Shown here in pieces: positions 27,001-40,700 of a stretch of DNA of 64,000 nt. Under the pieces are notes generated by a model. The model ran no database searches. It worked only from the letters and a program-made list of their open reading frames with translations, and had not been told where the DNA came from. Source of the DNA: Lingula anatina (Eukaryota > Brachiopoda > Lingulata > Lingulida > Lingulidae); contig NW_019776102.1 of NCBI RefSeq assembly GCF_001039355.2, positions 242,148-306,147 of the forward strand, read 5' to 3'. The stretch's first letter is position 1; each line of letters begins with the position of its first letter. Made by a program: the position numbers and the translations under genes.

Positions 27001-27428
27001 TAAAATGATGAAAAAAAATTGGGGTTTGTTAAAAGAATGTAAATATAGCACAAAGTGTTTACTTTTTTGTGGAATGACACACCATATACCTCACCATTTC
27101 ACAAAATTTGCAAGGATGAATTGTTGCTAAAAACACATACAGGTTGTGTCAGTGACTGGATTGGGTAAGAAAATCCACTAAAAGAAGATAATCTTTTGAA
27201 AAATTACACCTGCTCAGTGCTATGTTTGAGCCCTGTCCCAGTTTGACAATCTTCCCAGTTAAAATGAAGATTTCTCAAATGGAACAAGCCCAACATTTAT
27301 GCTAACTTGTAATAGTGCTAATCCCCCTACCCAGAGGCAGCAACAAAAAACTTGTATCTTGTATACTTTTTTTTTATTCATTCACATTTTGCCGAGTTTT
27401 TTTTAAATGTAAAGTAGCTGTGGTCCAC
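24061..27428. other. SHOC2 3' UTR and intergenic DNA
   Basis: No convincing coding sequence between the SHOC2 stop and the RPL32 polyadenylation site. AATAAA occurs near 26037 and at 26640-26645, either of which could end a long SHOC2 3' UTR. The antisense open frames at 24962-25285 and 26378-26593 have no recognisable domain. Confidence 0.55.
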
Positions 27429-27434
27429 TTTATT
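27429..27434 (-). terminator. RPL32 polyadenylation signal
   Basis: AATAAA on the minus strand, 25 bases after the RPL32 stop codon, giving the very short 3' UTR typical of ribosomal protein genes. Confidence 0.85.
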
Positions 27435-27458
27435 TGAAGTCTTATATCAGGTGTATTT

Positions 27459-28591
<1,133 letters not shown>

Positions 28592-29392
28592 TTAAAATAA
28601 CTCCAGTGCCTTCCACTGTTGAGAGTTCTATTACTTATTTGGTAGTTTGTATTTTGGGCTACTCAAAATGCAAGTGTATTATAGAAGACTGGTGACATAC
28701 TGAAAAGCAAATTTAGCAAAAGTCATTCAAATTATGCTGTGCAATTTCGATTAGGATGACTTTGTCCAGCATATGTGAGACCCCCCTCTTTACTAATAAA
28801 CACCAAAAATCACCCTTAAGTTAAGGCTTAACATCAATATCAGTCTTTAAAAAGCTGCAAGACTGTCGTTCTATTTTCGGCTTCAACTCCAAGTTCAATT
28901 AATCAATAAGTAAACAAATGTTGACAGCCGTGTTAAAATTTTTAATCTAATGCCTTAAATCATATGAATATCTGTCAATTTTATGCACTGCCAACATAAA
29001 CACACTGCAAGCCTTGCGAATTCCAAACGAGAGCTTCATACAAGGTATTCACAGTATAAATAGATCATACACTCACTGATTAAGTATCCAAAGAATATTG
29101 GGGATAACATTGTATGTAGTGACATGCAGCATTTTGAAGTCAAACATATTAAGGCACAATGACATGTCTGTAAATGGTGATATATTTTTGGCTAAGATGC
29201 ACATTAGTTCCCAGAGCCCATGGGGCACCATTACGAAAATAAACCAAATATCAACACTCAGTGAGTGAGTTTGAAAAACCAATCAGGTAAAGTATTAATT
29301 TCATTATCACTGCTTTATTTCAAGACAATCAGATGGCGGGATGTTTGCTCATAAACGTGATTGTTGCCGATTCAAACAGTCTATCCACTTAC

Positions 29393-29640
29393 ACTGTGGC
29401 ACAGCAATCCAAGATGGCAGAAAAAAGGAAGTTCCGTGGATTGTGGGAAAGCACCTGCTGCCACCTGGCTGACTAAACTCAAATGCTCATTCAAACAACA
29501 ATGGCGGTAAGAAGCGAGTGTTCGAGGAGATTGACTGTATCCTTACCTCATTTCTTGTAGTTTGTAATTCTGGAAAGCGATGTATTTTATGCGGAGACAT
29601 TACTTGTTGCCAAGAACTTCATGTAAAGCACTTTTAAGTT
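29393..29640. promoter_or_regulatory. Bidirectional promoter of RPL32 and the actin-fusion gene, including the RPL32 5' TOP exon
   Basis: On the minus strand, 29430-29393 begins with a pyrimidine tract (CTTCCTTTTTTC, a 5' TOP-like start), contains CTGCCATCTTGG (a YY1-type site often found just downstream of ribosomal-protein transcription starts) and ends at a GT donor (gtaagtgg at 29392). It splices to 28552, just before the RPL32 ATG. The plus-strand gene starts at 29641, about 210 bases away. A second YY1-like CAACAATGGCGG lies at about 29499. Exact start sites are inference. Confidence 0.7.
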
Positions 29641-31712
29641 ATGGAGAAATACAGGGTTTCAGGTAAGTTCACTTACTAGCCAAAGAGGCTGAGAAAGACT
29701 GTCAAATTTAGTCGGTGTCTGCGCTTTTCGACCCACTCAGTCATCCATTCATTCACCAAACGATTCAGAACAATATTGATAACTTATTCATTACGTATAA
29801 TGAGACTTATGTTGATGTTTTTTGTATATGCAGTTACAATTTTATTTATTGATTTATATTGATTGAAACTTGGAGAAAAATCAAACAAATCTATGATTAA
29901 TATGTTTGAGATCAATAAATTAGTTATTCATCAATATTGGCGAAAATCAATTATTAAAAAAAAAAACCTTATTGTGTCACATATTGCAGCATTAGAAAGA
30001 GTCCCAAATCTGTTACGGAATGCACATGAAGACTACTTAGTGTGTGAAATAGCTGTTTTACCAGGTAAAATGAAACAACAACAATGAAATGTAAAATATT
30101 AATAAAAAAATAATATTTTATCTTCGGTTGAACTAGACTCTGCTTGTCTAGTATTATGTAGATTGTCTAATGGTAAACAAAAAAAAAAAAAAAAAAAAAA
30201 ATGGGCAGAAATACAAGTACATACAAAATAAAAATGTTAACATTATTTTCAATTATAAAAATCATTAGAATGTCCATTTATAAAAAGTTGTATAACACAT
30301 GGCTGTAGGTGGGGTTGACTTCAGTGGCAGACCATTGGTCGTCTTCCCTAGTGCGAACCTATCTAAACTCCAGGGAGCCGTCCTTGATGCTCTCCCAAGA
30401 CTCCTCCAGTATTATATAGATATCACACCCGCAAGATGGAAAACCAATGGCTTCGGGATAGCAGTGAATCTAAAGCAATGCAAAGATCTTGAGCTAATTC
30501 AGGGCTTTATTGAAGCACTGGAAAAAGTTGAGGTAAGTTGAGCAGATTTCTAAAGCTAAATGAGAAAAGGCTATTCTTCCAATTAGATATGCAAGGAATG
30601 CATGCAACTGTTGGATTGAGCCAAGTGTGGAAGGAAATCTAACCTGAGTTTTCATTGCAATTGCCATTCTTCCACTTCATCCATGTGTAAAATGAGTGGA
30701 ATTGTGAGCTCTAATTACTAGAGAAATCCCTTAAAATGGTCAGGCAATGTGCACTTTCAATTAGCTGTTACCTTGGCTCATCCTTTAAAGATATGTTTTT
30801 ATTTTAACATTGAGTTTGGAAATACATAGTGTGAGAGTAGATAAGAAAATTGTTATGGATCCCCAGAAAATTCATTAATTTTTCTCGTGCTGAAATCTTG
30901 TACATTGTTTCCTCAAGATTTTCTCTTCTAATTACAGGCAGCTAACCAAGGGAGTATTGGTGCATTATATGTCATTCAGCCAAAATCAAAAGATACTCAA
31001 AGGTTTTTGAAAAAGAAACTGGGATTGAAGCTTAGTAAAAAACACCCTAAGTCACCTGTGTTCAAGGTAAGAAAAACATCAGCACATAGCACGAATGAAA
31101 GATGTGAATGAAAAAATGAACAGGAATGACATTTATCAACATTGTGCATTCTTATAGACATGCTAACATATGATATTGTGGTAATTTTCTCTTTTTTATA
31201 TTTGTTAAACCAATGATTTCAGTCAGGATGTCCTGTGTGTAATAATTTTACAAGTAATTTGTGTTCGTATTGAAAATTTCTGAGAAACATCAACAATCTA
31301 TCATGATTTAGATAGTAACATATCTCCTGCCTTTATAGTGTCTGTTACTGTCTTTGATAATTTCTTTCAGAGCTACCCCCTGTCCAGCCAAGATGACCTT
31401 TATAATTTCTTGGAACTGTCTCAGCTCCCCCAGGAGTATGGAGGTAGCTGGCCCTACGTACATGCCTCGTGGGTAGAATTCAGAAAGGTATGTGAGGTTG
31501 ATGAAATGCATGCTGTTTGTTAGGTGAACTAAGTGAGTAATTGTTATCAGTTGTAATATGTACAAGGTGAGAGAGAAGAGACAGGTGTCTGTTTGACTTT
31601 GATGAGGTAAAATATTTGTTGCGTAATATCATAAGTTGTTTGGTTGGCAGGAGACAGGTGAAAAGCACTTGATGCTGTGAGCATATGTAAGATAGCAAAC
31701 TGATTGTAATGC

Positions 31713-31745
<33 letters not shown>

Positions 31746-34700
31746 AGTTTGTGTGCGTGTATGTGTGTATGTTAAGCATGTAAATGAGCAGCAATAATCA
31801 GTCGTAAGTTTTTTCTTGATGCCAGTCAGTGTGGAGAATAGATTTTAGAATTGAGTCATTCAGCTGTTTAATATGTTGGATGATGTGATGTGACATAATG
31901 TCAGTAAATATTTTTCAGAAATAAAGGAGTTCAAAATGGTTAACATACTCAATTGATATTAATAGGATGTGAAGCTTTTCAGGTTTGGAGCCTGGTGTGT
32001 TATCATAGTTTTCTGTTTTTTTACAAGTTGGCTGTTATTTTGAAAGCAAACTTACATAATTGGATCCACATGTTTACCTCAGAGTAGTGGTATAACACAC
32101 CTGTGCATTCTCTGTAAGTCTGCTAAGGTCATGGAATCCTAGCATGGCAGTGGTAGGAGACCACATGCAGGGGCAGGAACACAGATCTATCACCTAGACA
32201 CATCATTCCCTGCTGGTGATTCCATGATCTTACTTGCAGTCTAGGCCATGCCTGAATAAGGAAGATGATTTCACGTGAAAACAAAATTTTAAGTCACATT
32301 TGCTGAATATATTTTGGAAACAAAAAAATAGTGTATGAGATAGAGGGTAGTTTATGATTGAATGATCTTTTTGATCTAAAAAAATTTAAGACAAACACAA
32401 ATTTCATCATTTTTAGAATTTTCATATTCCTTGTGAAATATACATGTTTGTTTTGATTGTTCATGTAAGTGTGCAGCAGTTGGTATATGTACACATTTAC
32501 ATAATACTTGCTTTAGATTGGTTTTAATCATAAAATGTCTACAGGACTCTTTTAGAGCAAGTTTGTAGGATGTTAGAGGGTGCCATTTACAGTTCATTTT
32601 CATCCCAGTTTTGACGAAGTCTGAAGTTCTCACTGAAACTGTTATATTTTAACTGTCCCCTGTTAAAGCAAAGCAAATTGTTATTTTGTGTATTTGCCAA
32701 TGATATTCGAAGAGAAATTTATGCATAATATGGAGTCCCTTTCCCAGTATGTTCTGAAGTATAACTTATTTACACTGTCATCATGTAATTAACACCAAAA
32801 ATCTATGTAAAAGAGAAAATAATTACCAATCTGCAAGGGGTACAATATTAGGGCAAAGTCAAAGACCTGCAACCAATAGTTTAAGCACTGGAGGTGTGGC
32901 TGTGCTTTGGTCATAGAAATGTAATGTATAGGCAATTTCTGCATTTCATAGGTCATTAATTCTCAAGTTGTTTACTCTTTGGCCTGGTGCTAGCAGCTGC
33001 ATACAATAGCTTTTGTTATGGAGTCATTGAAACTAATGTAATATAAACTCATGCATGCAAAAACACACAAAAGGTCCAAATAGTCAGCTTTCTGAATGAT
33101 TAGGTAAAAGCAAGATATTTCTTATCAAGAAGTTATTGTATTGATGGAATTGGAATCCCAACCCTCCTTTTAGCAGTTTGATTTATAAAATTACCCCAGA
33201 CCCATCCATCATGAATGCATATGTAATCCATAGTTAAAATCTAGATTCTACTATTGATATTTGATTATGGGGTGAACCTCTAACGTAACTCTATTTTCAT
33301 ATGTAGTGCAAATTTCAGAAATGCACCGGAGATTCCTTTCTTAGGTGATGCTAAAGAATATGTGCAGTGCAGTGCTCCATTCTGTGTGGAGTCACGACAC
33401 GCAGGAATGCACGGCACAGACTATTGTTATCTTATTGAAACATGGTTTAAGTCAGGTAAAGCAATTGCCTTGCGCAAAATTGTGGAGACCAATGGCTCAA
33501 ATCCAGCTTGCAGTTATTTCCTCTGTTTCGTGTAAAGCTCTATGACTTATATTTCTTCTGTTACAGAAATCAGATGAAGGTTTTAAGTGACCAAGAGACA
33601 AGTGTATGTGGTTAAAATATAGGGAAAATGGGTTTATTCTACATGGTGTCATGTTGGAGTTTATATTAATTAATAGAAAGATGATTAAATAAAGATAGCC
33701 TTTCCTTAGGTGGGACTCTGCTGCCTTAATTCCTTTGTTATGATAACTATATGTTTGCATGATGCTTTTGGAATGAATTATTTACATACCTCTCAGTTGG
33801 CCTGGGTACCTATCAGCTTAATGTACAGAAGAAACTCTTTCATAAATTATTTCTGCACAGTATGTTTGGACAGTGTTTGGTGTTTTGTCCTTTGTTTTGA
33901 AAGGTCTTGTTAGGTGGGGTATTATTGCAAGATGTGTCTAGAACCTACAAAGTAATATTATAAATAACATGGGGAGTCTTTTTTTTTTTTACTTTTCTCA
34001 TGATTTTACATTGTACTTATAGTTGATTATATCCATGTAATGAGAATTTCACGTGCTGGCTTATTTCAATCCCATTATCTTAATCATTTAGAATTTTCGT
34101 TATGATACAGAATTTGTAGATTAGCAATCAGTCATGTTATGCTTAGTCTAAGAGAGCTGTGTGCAGATTTAGCAGGAATGGGAATATGGATATTCCATGT
34201 ACTCAGAATTTAGACAGAGTGGTTAAATATTCACAAGTCATATCAAAGACATGTAGTAACAAAACATTCAGCATCTTTTGTTAATTTTATTGCTGGAATT
34301 ACCTTATCGCCTTGAAAGTCTTGATCACATATGATCATACAGGTTTATGAGTTATGGAACAGTTAGGCCAGTGCATAACCATATTTATATAATAAAGAAG
34401 TCTTATCAAAAGAAACCCTTTCTGCACGAATTTCTCATTATATGTTGCAGGTAATTGACCAGCTGTATGAGGATATTGAAGAAGTCTATGGTAAATTACC
34501 AGATGCCTTTGACAAGATCCACCTGCTACAGGAGTATGACCCACCAATGTCCTCAGAGGAGATGCAACAGTTACTGTCTGACATGTCTGACAGGTACCAT
34601 GAGGTGATGAGGTGAGGAGAATGTTATAGTTTCTATAATAGTTTGGAATCCATATTATTATTATTGTTGTTATTTTTGTTATTATTTTTGGCAACCTTTT

Positions 34701-37700
34701 TTCATTGTCTTTCATTTGGCTGCCAGATGGTAAGAAATTAATTCTGTTGGTGATTAGTTATATTGTTGATTATGTTTACCCTTAAGTTATTTATAGTAAC
34801 AGATGTTGTGAGTTTTATATGGTAACAAGAATGATATTTCCTTTGTAATCTTTCCCCAAGCAGGTGCTTCAGACATTTTTATATTGGAAGTCTTAGAGAT
34901 GACATGTTCACACTTGTTTTTCCAACATGTTATCAGTGGCTGTTATTTTTATTGGGCTTCTGTATGGTTTAAACTTCTGTCTGCTACATATGTTTCAGAG
35001 AATTGAACATAGAGCCTCTGATAGATGAGTGTAATGAGTGCCTTGAAAAATTGACCCATCCAGAGCTACAACCAGTGTATCAAGATGTGTGCCATATGAC
35101 AATGTATACAGACAGTAGTACCACGATACACAGACACAGGCAGCAACTGATGGAGTCAAGAAAATCTTTAAAGTCTATATGGCAACAAGCAGAAGGCAAG
35201 GTTATCCAGGCAGCAGAGTTAGGCCAGTATCAGTTGCAAGCTGAAAAGGCATGTGTACAGAATTACTAATCTCCATTCTTTTGCTCCTTTATGTATTGTA
35301 ATGATAAAGAATTCCCATGAGTTTAAATTGTGTGTTGATAAGTAATGAGAATATCCAAATATATTTACTTAACATATTTTTTTTCCATATAGCTTTGATT
35401 ATTACTATTAATTATTGATTAAGAAAGCTTAATTTGCTCCCATTTTATTGCAGGTTTACAGATGGCTGGAAAGGGTAGGCTTTCCCAGTCTCCAACAACA
35501 GCAGCCTCATATAGCTGATTCTCTGAAACAGGCAGAGTTGGTGAAAGAACACTTTGAATCTGGTTTTTATTCAGCAGCTAAGGTAGATATGCCATCAGGA
35601 TACTTTGTTTTGCTTTCTGTACTGATTTGGAGAAACCACTTGTTAGTTCTCAATTTCATCACTCTCTCCTTCAAAATTTTTTTTTTTACAATTTAACATT
35701 CTATCATCATTATTTACAAGCCTGGTAATAAAGTAGAGAGGGTGTTTTTAAGGTTATTACAAGCTTATCTTACTTTTAAGAAATGATACTGGAAAACAGT
35801 TAACACTTTGATCTCCTTTATCATATATTCCAGAAAGTTCTTTCTGAGGCAGAGGAACTGATAAGCAGAGCTGAGCAATTAGTAGTGTCAGGAGAAATGG
35901 ATATCAGGCAGGCCCTTAGCTTTTCCAGGAAGTTTGAATCCCTGGTAGTAGAGTTCAAGGGGAACTTAGAAAAACGCTACAAGCTTTACAGGGATATTCA
36001 TCAATTTTATGTACTTCTGGCTAAGGTAGGTTGGGATATTTGGGATAACTTGCCTGCATTTATATAATGGTTGCTTTGAATGAATAGCATTTTATTATCT
36101 GATACCCCGTTCACACTACGCTCAGTTATCCGGATAAATTGCGAATTAGGTCACAATTCGAATAAATGCAGTAGTGTGAACGCAAGAGGATTTTTGCAAT
36201 GCGCATTTTCAAAATCCTGCAAGCGAGGTGGATTTCTAAGCGCGATCCGGATAACTTACCGGAATCGACACCTGTACAGATGTAACTGCGCATGTGTGCA
36301 GTTAAGTGCGGGTACCTATGAACGCTTGTTTATTACTTTAGCGATTGCACCAAACGTATTTGGAGGTCACCACTCACTACAACATGAGGAAACAAACTTA
36401 TTTTGCCATCTTATACTTCTCAAGAATGCTGGAATGTCTTTAGAGTTGCATTTGTCGTCACAAATTTTTGTTGGTNTCAGTTATGGAACAGTTAGGCCAG
36501 TGAATAACCATATTTATATAATAAAGAAGTCTTATCAAAGGAAACCCTTTCTGCACGGATTTCTCATTATGTGTTGCAGGTAATTGACCAGCTGTATGAG
36601 GATATTGAAGAAGTCTATGGTAAATTACCAGATGCCTTTGACAAGATCCACCTGCTACAGGAGTATGACCCACCAATGTCCTCAGAGGAGATGCAACAGT
36701 TACTGTCTGACATGTCTGACAGGTACCATGAGGTGATGAGGTGAGGAGAATGTTATAGTTTCTATAATAGTTTGGAATCCATATTATTATTATTGTTGTT
36801 ATTTTTGTTATTATTTTTGGCAACCTTTTTTCATTGTCTTTCATTTGGCTGCCAGATGGTAAGAAATTAATTGTTGGTGATTAGTTATATTGTTGATTAT
36901 GTTTACCCTTAAGTTATTTATAGTAACAGATGTTGTGAGTTTTATATGGTAACAAGAATGATATTTCCTTTGTAATCTTTCCCCAAGCAGGTGCTTCAGA
37001 CATTTTTATATTGGAAGTCTTAGAGATGACATGTTCACACTTGTTTTGCCAACATATTATCAGTGGCTGTTATTTTTATTGGGCTTCTGTATGGTTTTAA
37101 CTTCTGTCTCCTATATATATATATATATTTCAGAGAATTGAACATAGAGCCTCTGATAGATGAGTGCAATGAGTGCCTTGAAAAATTGACCCATCCAGAG
37201 CTACAACCAGTGTATCAAGATGTGTGCCATATGACAATGTTTACAGACAGTAGTACCACGATACACAGACACAGGCAGCAACTGATGGAGTCAAGAAAAT
37301 CTTTAAAGTCTACATGGCAACAAGCAGAAGGCAAGGTTATCCAGGCAGCAGAGTTAGGCCAGTATCAGTTGCAAGCTGAAAAGGCATGTGTACAATATTG
37401 CTGATCTCCATTCTTTTGTTCCCTTATGTATTGTTATGATTAAGAATTCCCTTTAGTTTAAATTGTGTGTTGATTAGTGGTGAGAATATCCAAATATATA
37501 TATACTTTACAGAAAATTTTTTTCCATATAGCTTTGATTATTACTATTAATTATTGATTAATAAAACTTAATTTGCTCCCATTTTATTGCAGGTTTACAG
37601 ATGGCTGGAAAGGGTAGGTTTTCCCAGTCTCCAACAACAGCAGCCTCATATAGCTGATTCTCTGAAACAGGCAGAGTTGGTGAAAGAACACTTTGAATCT

Positions 37701-40700
37701 GGTTTTTATTCAGCAGCTAAGGTAGATATGCCATCAGGATACTTTGTTTTGCTTTCTTTACTGATTTGGAAAACCTGCTTAATTTCATTACTCTCTCATT
37801 CAAATTTTTTTACAATATCACATTTTATCATCATTATTAACACTGGTAATAAAGTAGAGTGGATGTTTTAGAGGTTATTACAAGCTCATTTTACTTTTAA
37901 GAAATGATACTCAGGCCTACCCAACTACCAGACTCGGCACCAAATGATCCAGAATTCACCGGTAAATTGGACCACACTACCCGTTTTCAAGGTGTGTATC
38001 AGATCGCATTACACAGTATCAGGCACGAAACCGCTCTTGCCTTGTACGCAATGTGATAGTGACGATTCTTAGCGGGGTTGAAAAGCATTGCATCACCACT
38101 CAAAATTTGTTCAGGGTATGATACTGTGTAATGCGATCTGATACATACCTTGAAAACGGGTAGTGTGGTCTGATCTACCGGTGAATTCTGGAGCATTCGG
38201 TGCCGAGTCTGGTAGTTGGGTAGGCCTGATACTGGAAAACTCTTTGATTTTTGTTATGATATATTCTAGAAAGCTCTTTCTGAGGCAGAGGAACTGATAA
38301 GCAGAGCTGAGCGTTTAGTAGTGTCAGGAGAAATGGATATCAGACAGGCCCTTAGTTTTTCCAGGAAGTTTGAATCCCTGGTAGTAGAGTTCAAGGGGAA
38401 CTTAGAAAAACGCTACAAGCTTTACAGGGATATTCATCAATTTTATGTACTTCTGGCTAAGGTAGGTTGGGATATTTGGGATAACTTACCTGCATTTATA
38501 TAACTGTTGCTTTGAATTAATAACATTGTATTATTTGAGTCTGAATATTATGGTAATTTTTGACATAGATTCAAGTGAAATATTAGTTCTATTATAAGGT
38601 CTTAGTCATAACAAAAGATACTTGAAAATTCTTTTCACAAAGTTTACAATGTAACATATTTGAATTCAATGCCATCCTTTTCCCCTTTTATTTCCTATGT
38701 TTTGATTTGAATGCTACTTCCCAGTATAGTCTGCAGTAGAAATGATAAATTTGCTTACACATGTTTTGGCAGGTATCAAGGTGGTATCACAAGGCCCTAC
38801 AGTTTATTCCCGTCTATCTTCACCGTTTCCCTGCCTCGCATGCAGTGGTCAGTTTGACCAGTACTCCAGACTGGGATGAAAATGTCCAGTATTTGCTGCA
38901 GTACCATCCCCCACCTAGTGCACTTCATCTGCAAGATCTCAAAGATACAGTACCATTAGTGAAGAGTTTGAAAACTAGGAACAAAGCAAGGTTGCTGGCA
39001 CACAGGTATGATAATTGGTATTTAAGATATTTAAGATCAAGCTGTTAAATGCACATCATAGATAATTTAAATGAACAGTTTGTTAAAATATTTTATCCTG
39101 AATTCTTATTTGAAACATACCGAAGCAAGTTGAGCCATACAGAATTATTATTTATAATGTTGCTGCTTTTCTGAAGTAATGTTGTGGATTGAACTGAATT
39201 GGCCCCAAATGTTAAAAAAAAAAAGAAAGCATAGTGATAAGCTGGTTTTAAAAAATTACAGGGTGAATCTACTAAAGAACTTACTTGTTGGACACGGAAG
39301 AGTAACACCAGAAGACATGAGAGATATTTTAAGGTGGAAGGAAGACATACTGGAGGGTGTGGATGACATCAGCCTTGGGGCAAGCTCCTCTGAAGTGTCC
39401 AGTCTGGGCCAGTCACAGGCAAGCTTACAAGCTGACCAATCAAGACCAAGTTCTCGTCAGAGTAGTGCTTATGGTTCTCTTACTAGAGCACCAAAACTTA
39501 GAAGTCGAAATTGTAAGTCAATGTACAATATACAAATTGCCAAGGGAAGTGAAGAGAAGCCACAGCAGGGAAATAAGTGGACTCACATGCCAAAATCAAA
39601 ATCTGCAAGGACATTGCCAAAACAGTATGCTAAAAAAGAGGGACAAAAAGTGGAATCCAAACATTACAATGCTGACAAAGAAAACAGCACGGATGATGGA
39701 AAGCCGGATATTCTTATTAAAAAGAAGTCTAGATCAAAGAAAAGGATTGACCAAAGCCAACCATTAAAGAAGCATAGCACTAGCAGTACGACAAATGGAA
39801 CTGCTGAAGCCCAAGGTGATGATGCTCTTCCTCAAAGGTGTAAACAGGAGAGATATGTTGACCTTAGCTATCCTGTTGCAAGACCAGACTTGCCAGCTAC
39901 CCTCCGGCATGTGGACCCTGCCCTCATCTTTGATGAGTCCCCAGAAAATGTACAGATCAGAGCCATGAAAATTACAAGGTATGTCAAAAAGGAAAATTGA
40001 GCATATTATTTTTTAATGTGGCGCAATATAGTTTTGTCAGCCTCCTAAATCAATATTACAAATAACTGAAAATATATACCCCATCAACTGTTTCTCTGGA
40101 TAGGTGAAAATAGTTTTGTTAGACTTTTGAACTTATTGTTAAGTAGTTCAGTACTTTTTCTCTACTTCTATATATATATATATATATATGTAACTTGCTT
40201 CTATCATTCATTTATAGGTTGCCAGCAGAAGGGAAGAAGCAGAATGGGAGTATAGCAGATTCTGGTATTGGACACTATAGAAGTGGCACTGAAATATCTG
40301 GACCTGCTGAGAGTTCAAAAACCATGGATTCTAGGATGCGGAGGCCAAGGGACAAGTCGAAAGACAAATCAAAAAAAGATAGGCAAAGGAAAGCTAAAAG
40401 CATGTATGATTTATCATCTGCCAATACTTTAAGTCCAAGGAGTTCTATGAGTAGTAAAATGGGATTGACATATGATAATTTGGAATCTATTGCTCAGAGC
40501 GATCTACCTCCAGAAGAGAAGTTGAACCTGATGGCTGCTCTGTTCGAGGCTGAAGAAAATCATGCTGCAGTAGGAACACAATTGCCTGTGGAACTACAAA
40601 ATGACTCCCTTGCCTTATTTGAACCAAAGGTGGAGAGTGGAAAGCGCTTTAAAAATCAGAAGAAGTCAAAATCATTAACAAAGTTATCAAGAGCTCAACT

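Larger units (their letters stand above)
34350..38538 (+). repeat. Near-identical direct duplication around a single N (likely unmerged haplotypes)
   Basis: 34350-36102 and 36479-38538 match over exons and introns with scattered substitutions and small indels; the second copy also carries a 317-bp transposon. The single N at 36476 lies two bases before the second copy begins. Each copy has the same four exons; differences are few (YTDSS/FTDSS, SIWQQ/STWQQ, EQLVV/ERLVV, KVLSE/KALSE). In-frame inclusion of both copies is possible on paper. The junction at an N, repeated elsewhere in the window, points to two alleles placed in series. Confidence 0.85.
34451..39005 (+). other. Spectrin-like helical region of the fusion gene
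   Basis: The exons encode long heptad-rich helices: [81 protein letters not shown] and [16 protein letters not shown]. Paired W-L-E and W-Y-H elements resemble the spectrin repeats that follow SEC14 domains in puratrophin/Dbl-like proteins. Only one of the two near-identical four-exon sets is probably real. Confidence 0.65.

Noticed and set aside
29500-29512. ATGGCG followed by gtaaga as an alternative first coding exon of the fusion gene
   Set aside because: It ends in phase 0, whereas the next acceptor (29990) needs phase 1; the ATG at 29641 ends in the right phase. The ATGGCGG is better read as a YY1-like promoter site.
32125-32235. Inverted pair GGTCATGGAATC / GATTCCATGATC as a transposon
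   Set aside because: Arms are short and imperfect beyond the core and no target duplication was found.
38270-38503. Reading the 3' ends of spectrin exons through their introns (for example [13 protein letters not shown]) as coding
   Set aside because: A GT donor follows LLAK in both copies and the open frame stops soon after; the next acceptor at 38773 is in phase.
34350-38538. Genuine tandem exon duplication expanding the spectrin region
   Set aside because: Possible in frame, but the second copy starts at a single N, introns are duplicated at allele-like identity, and the window's other N shows the same pattern.
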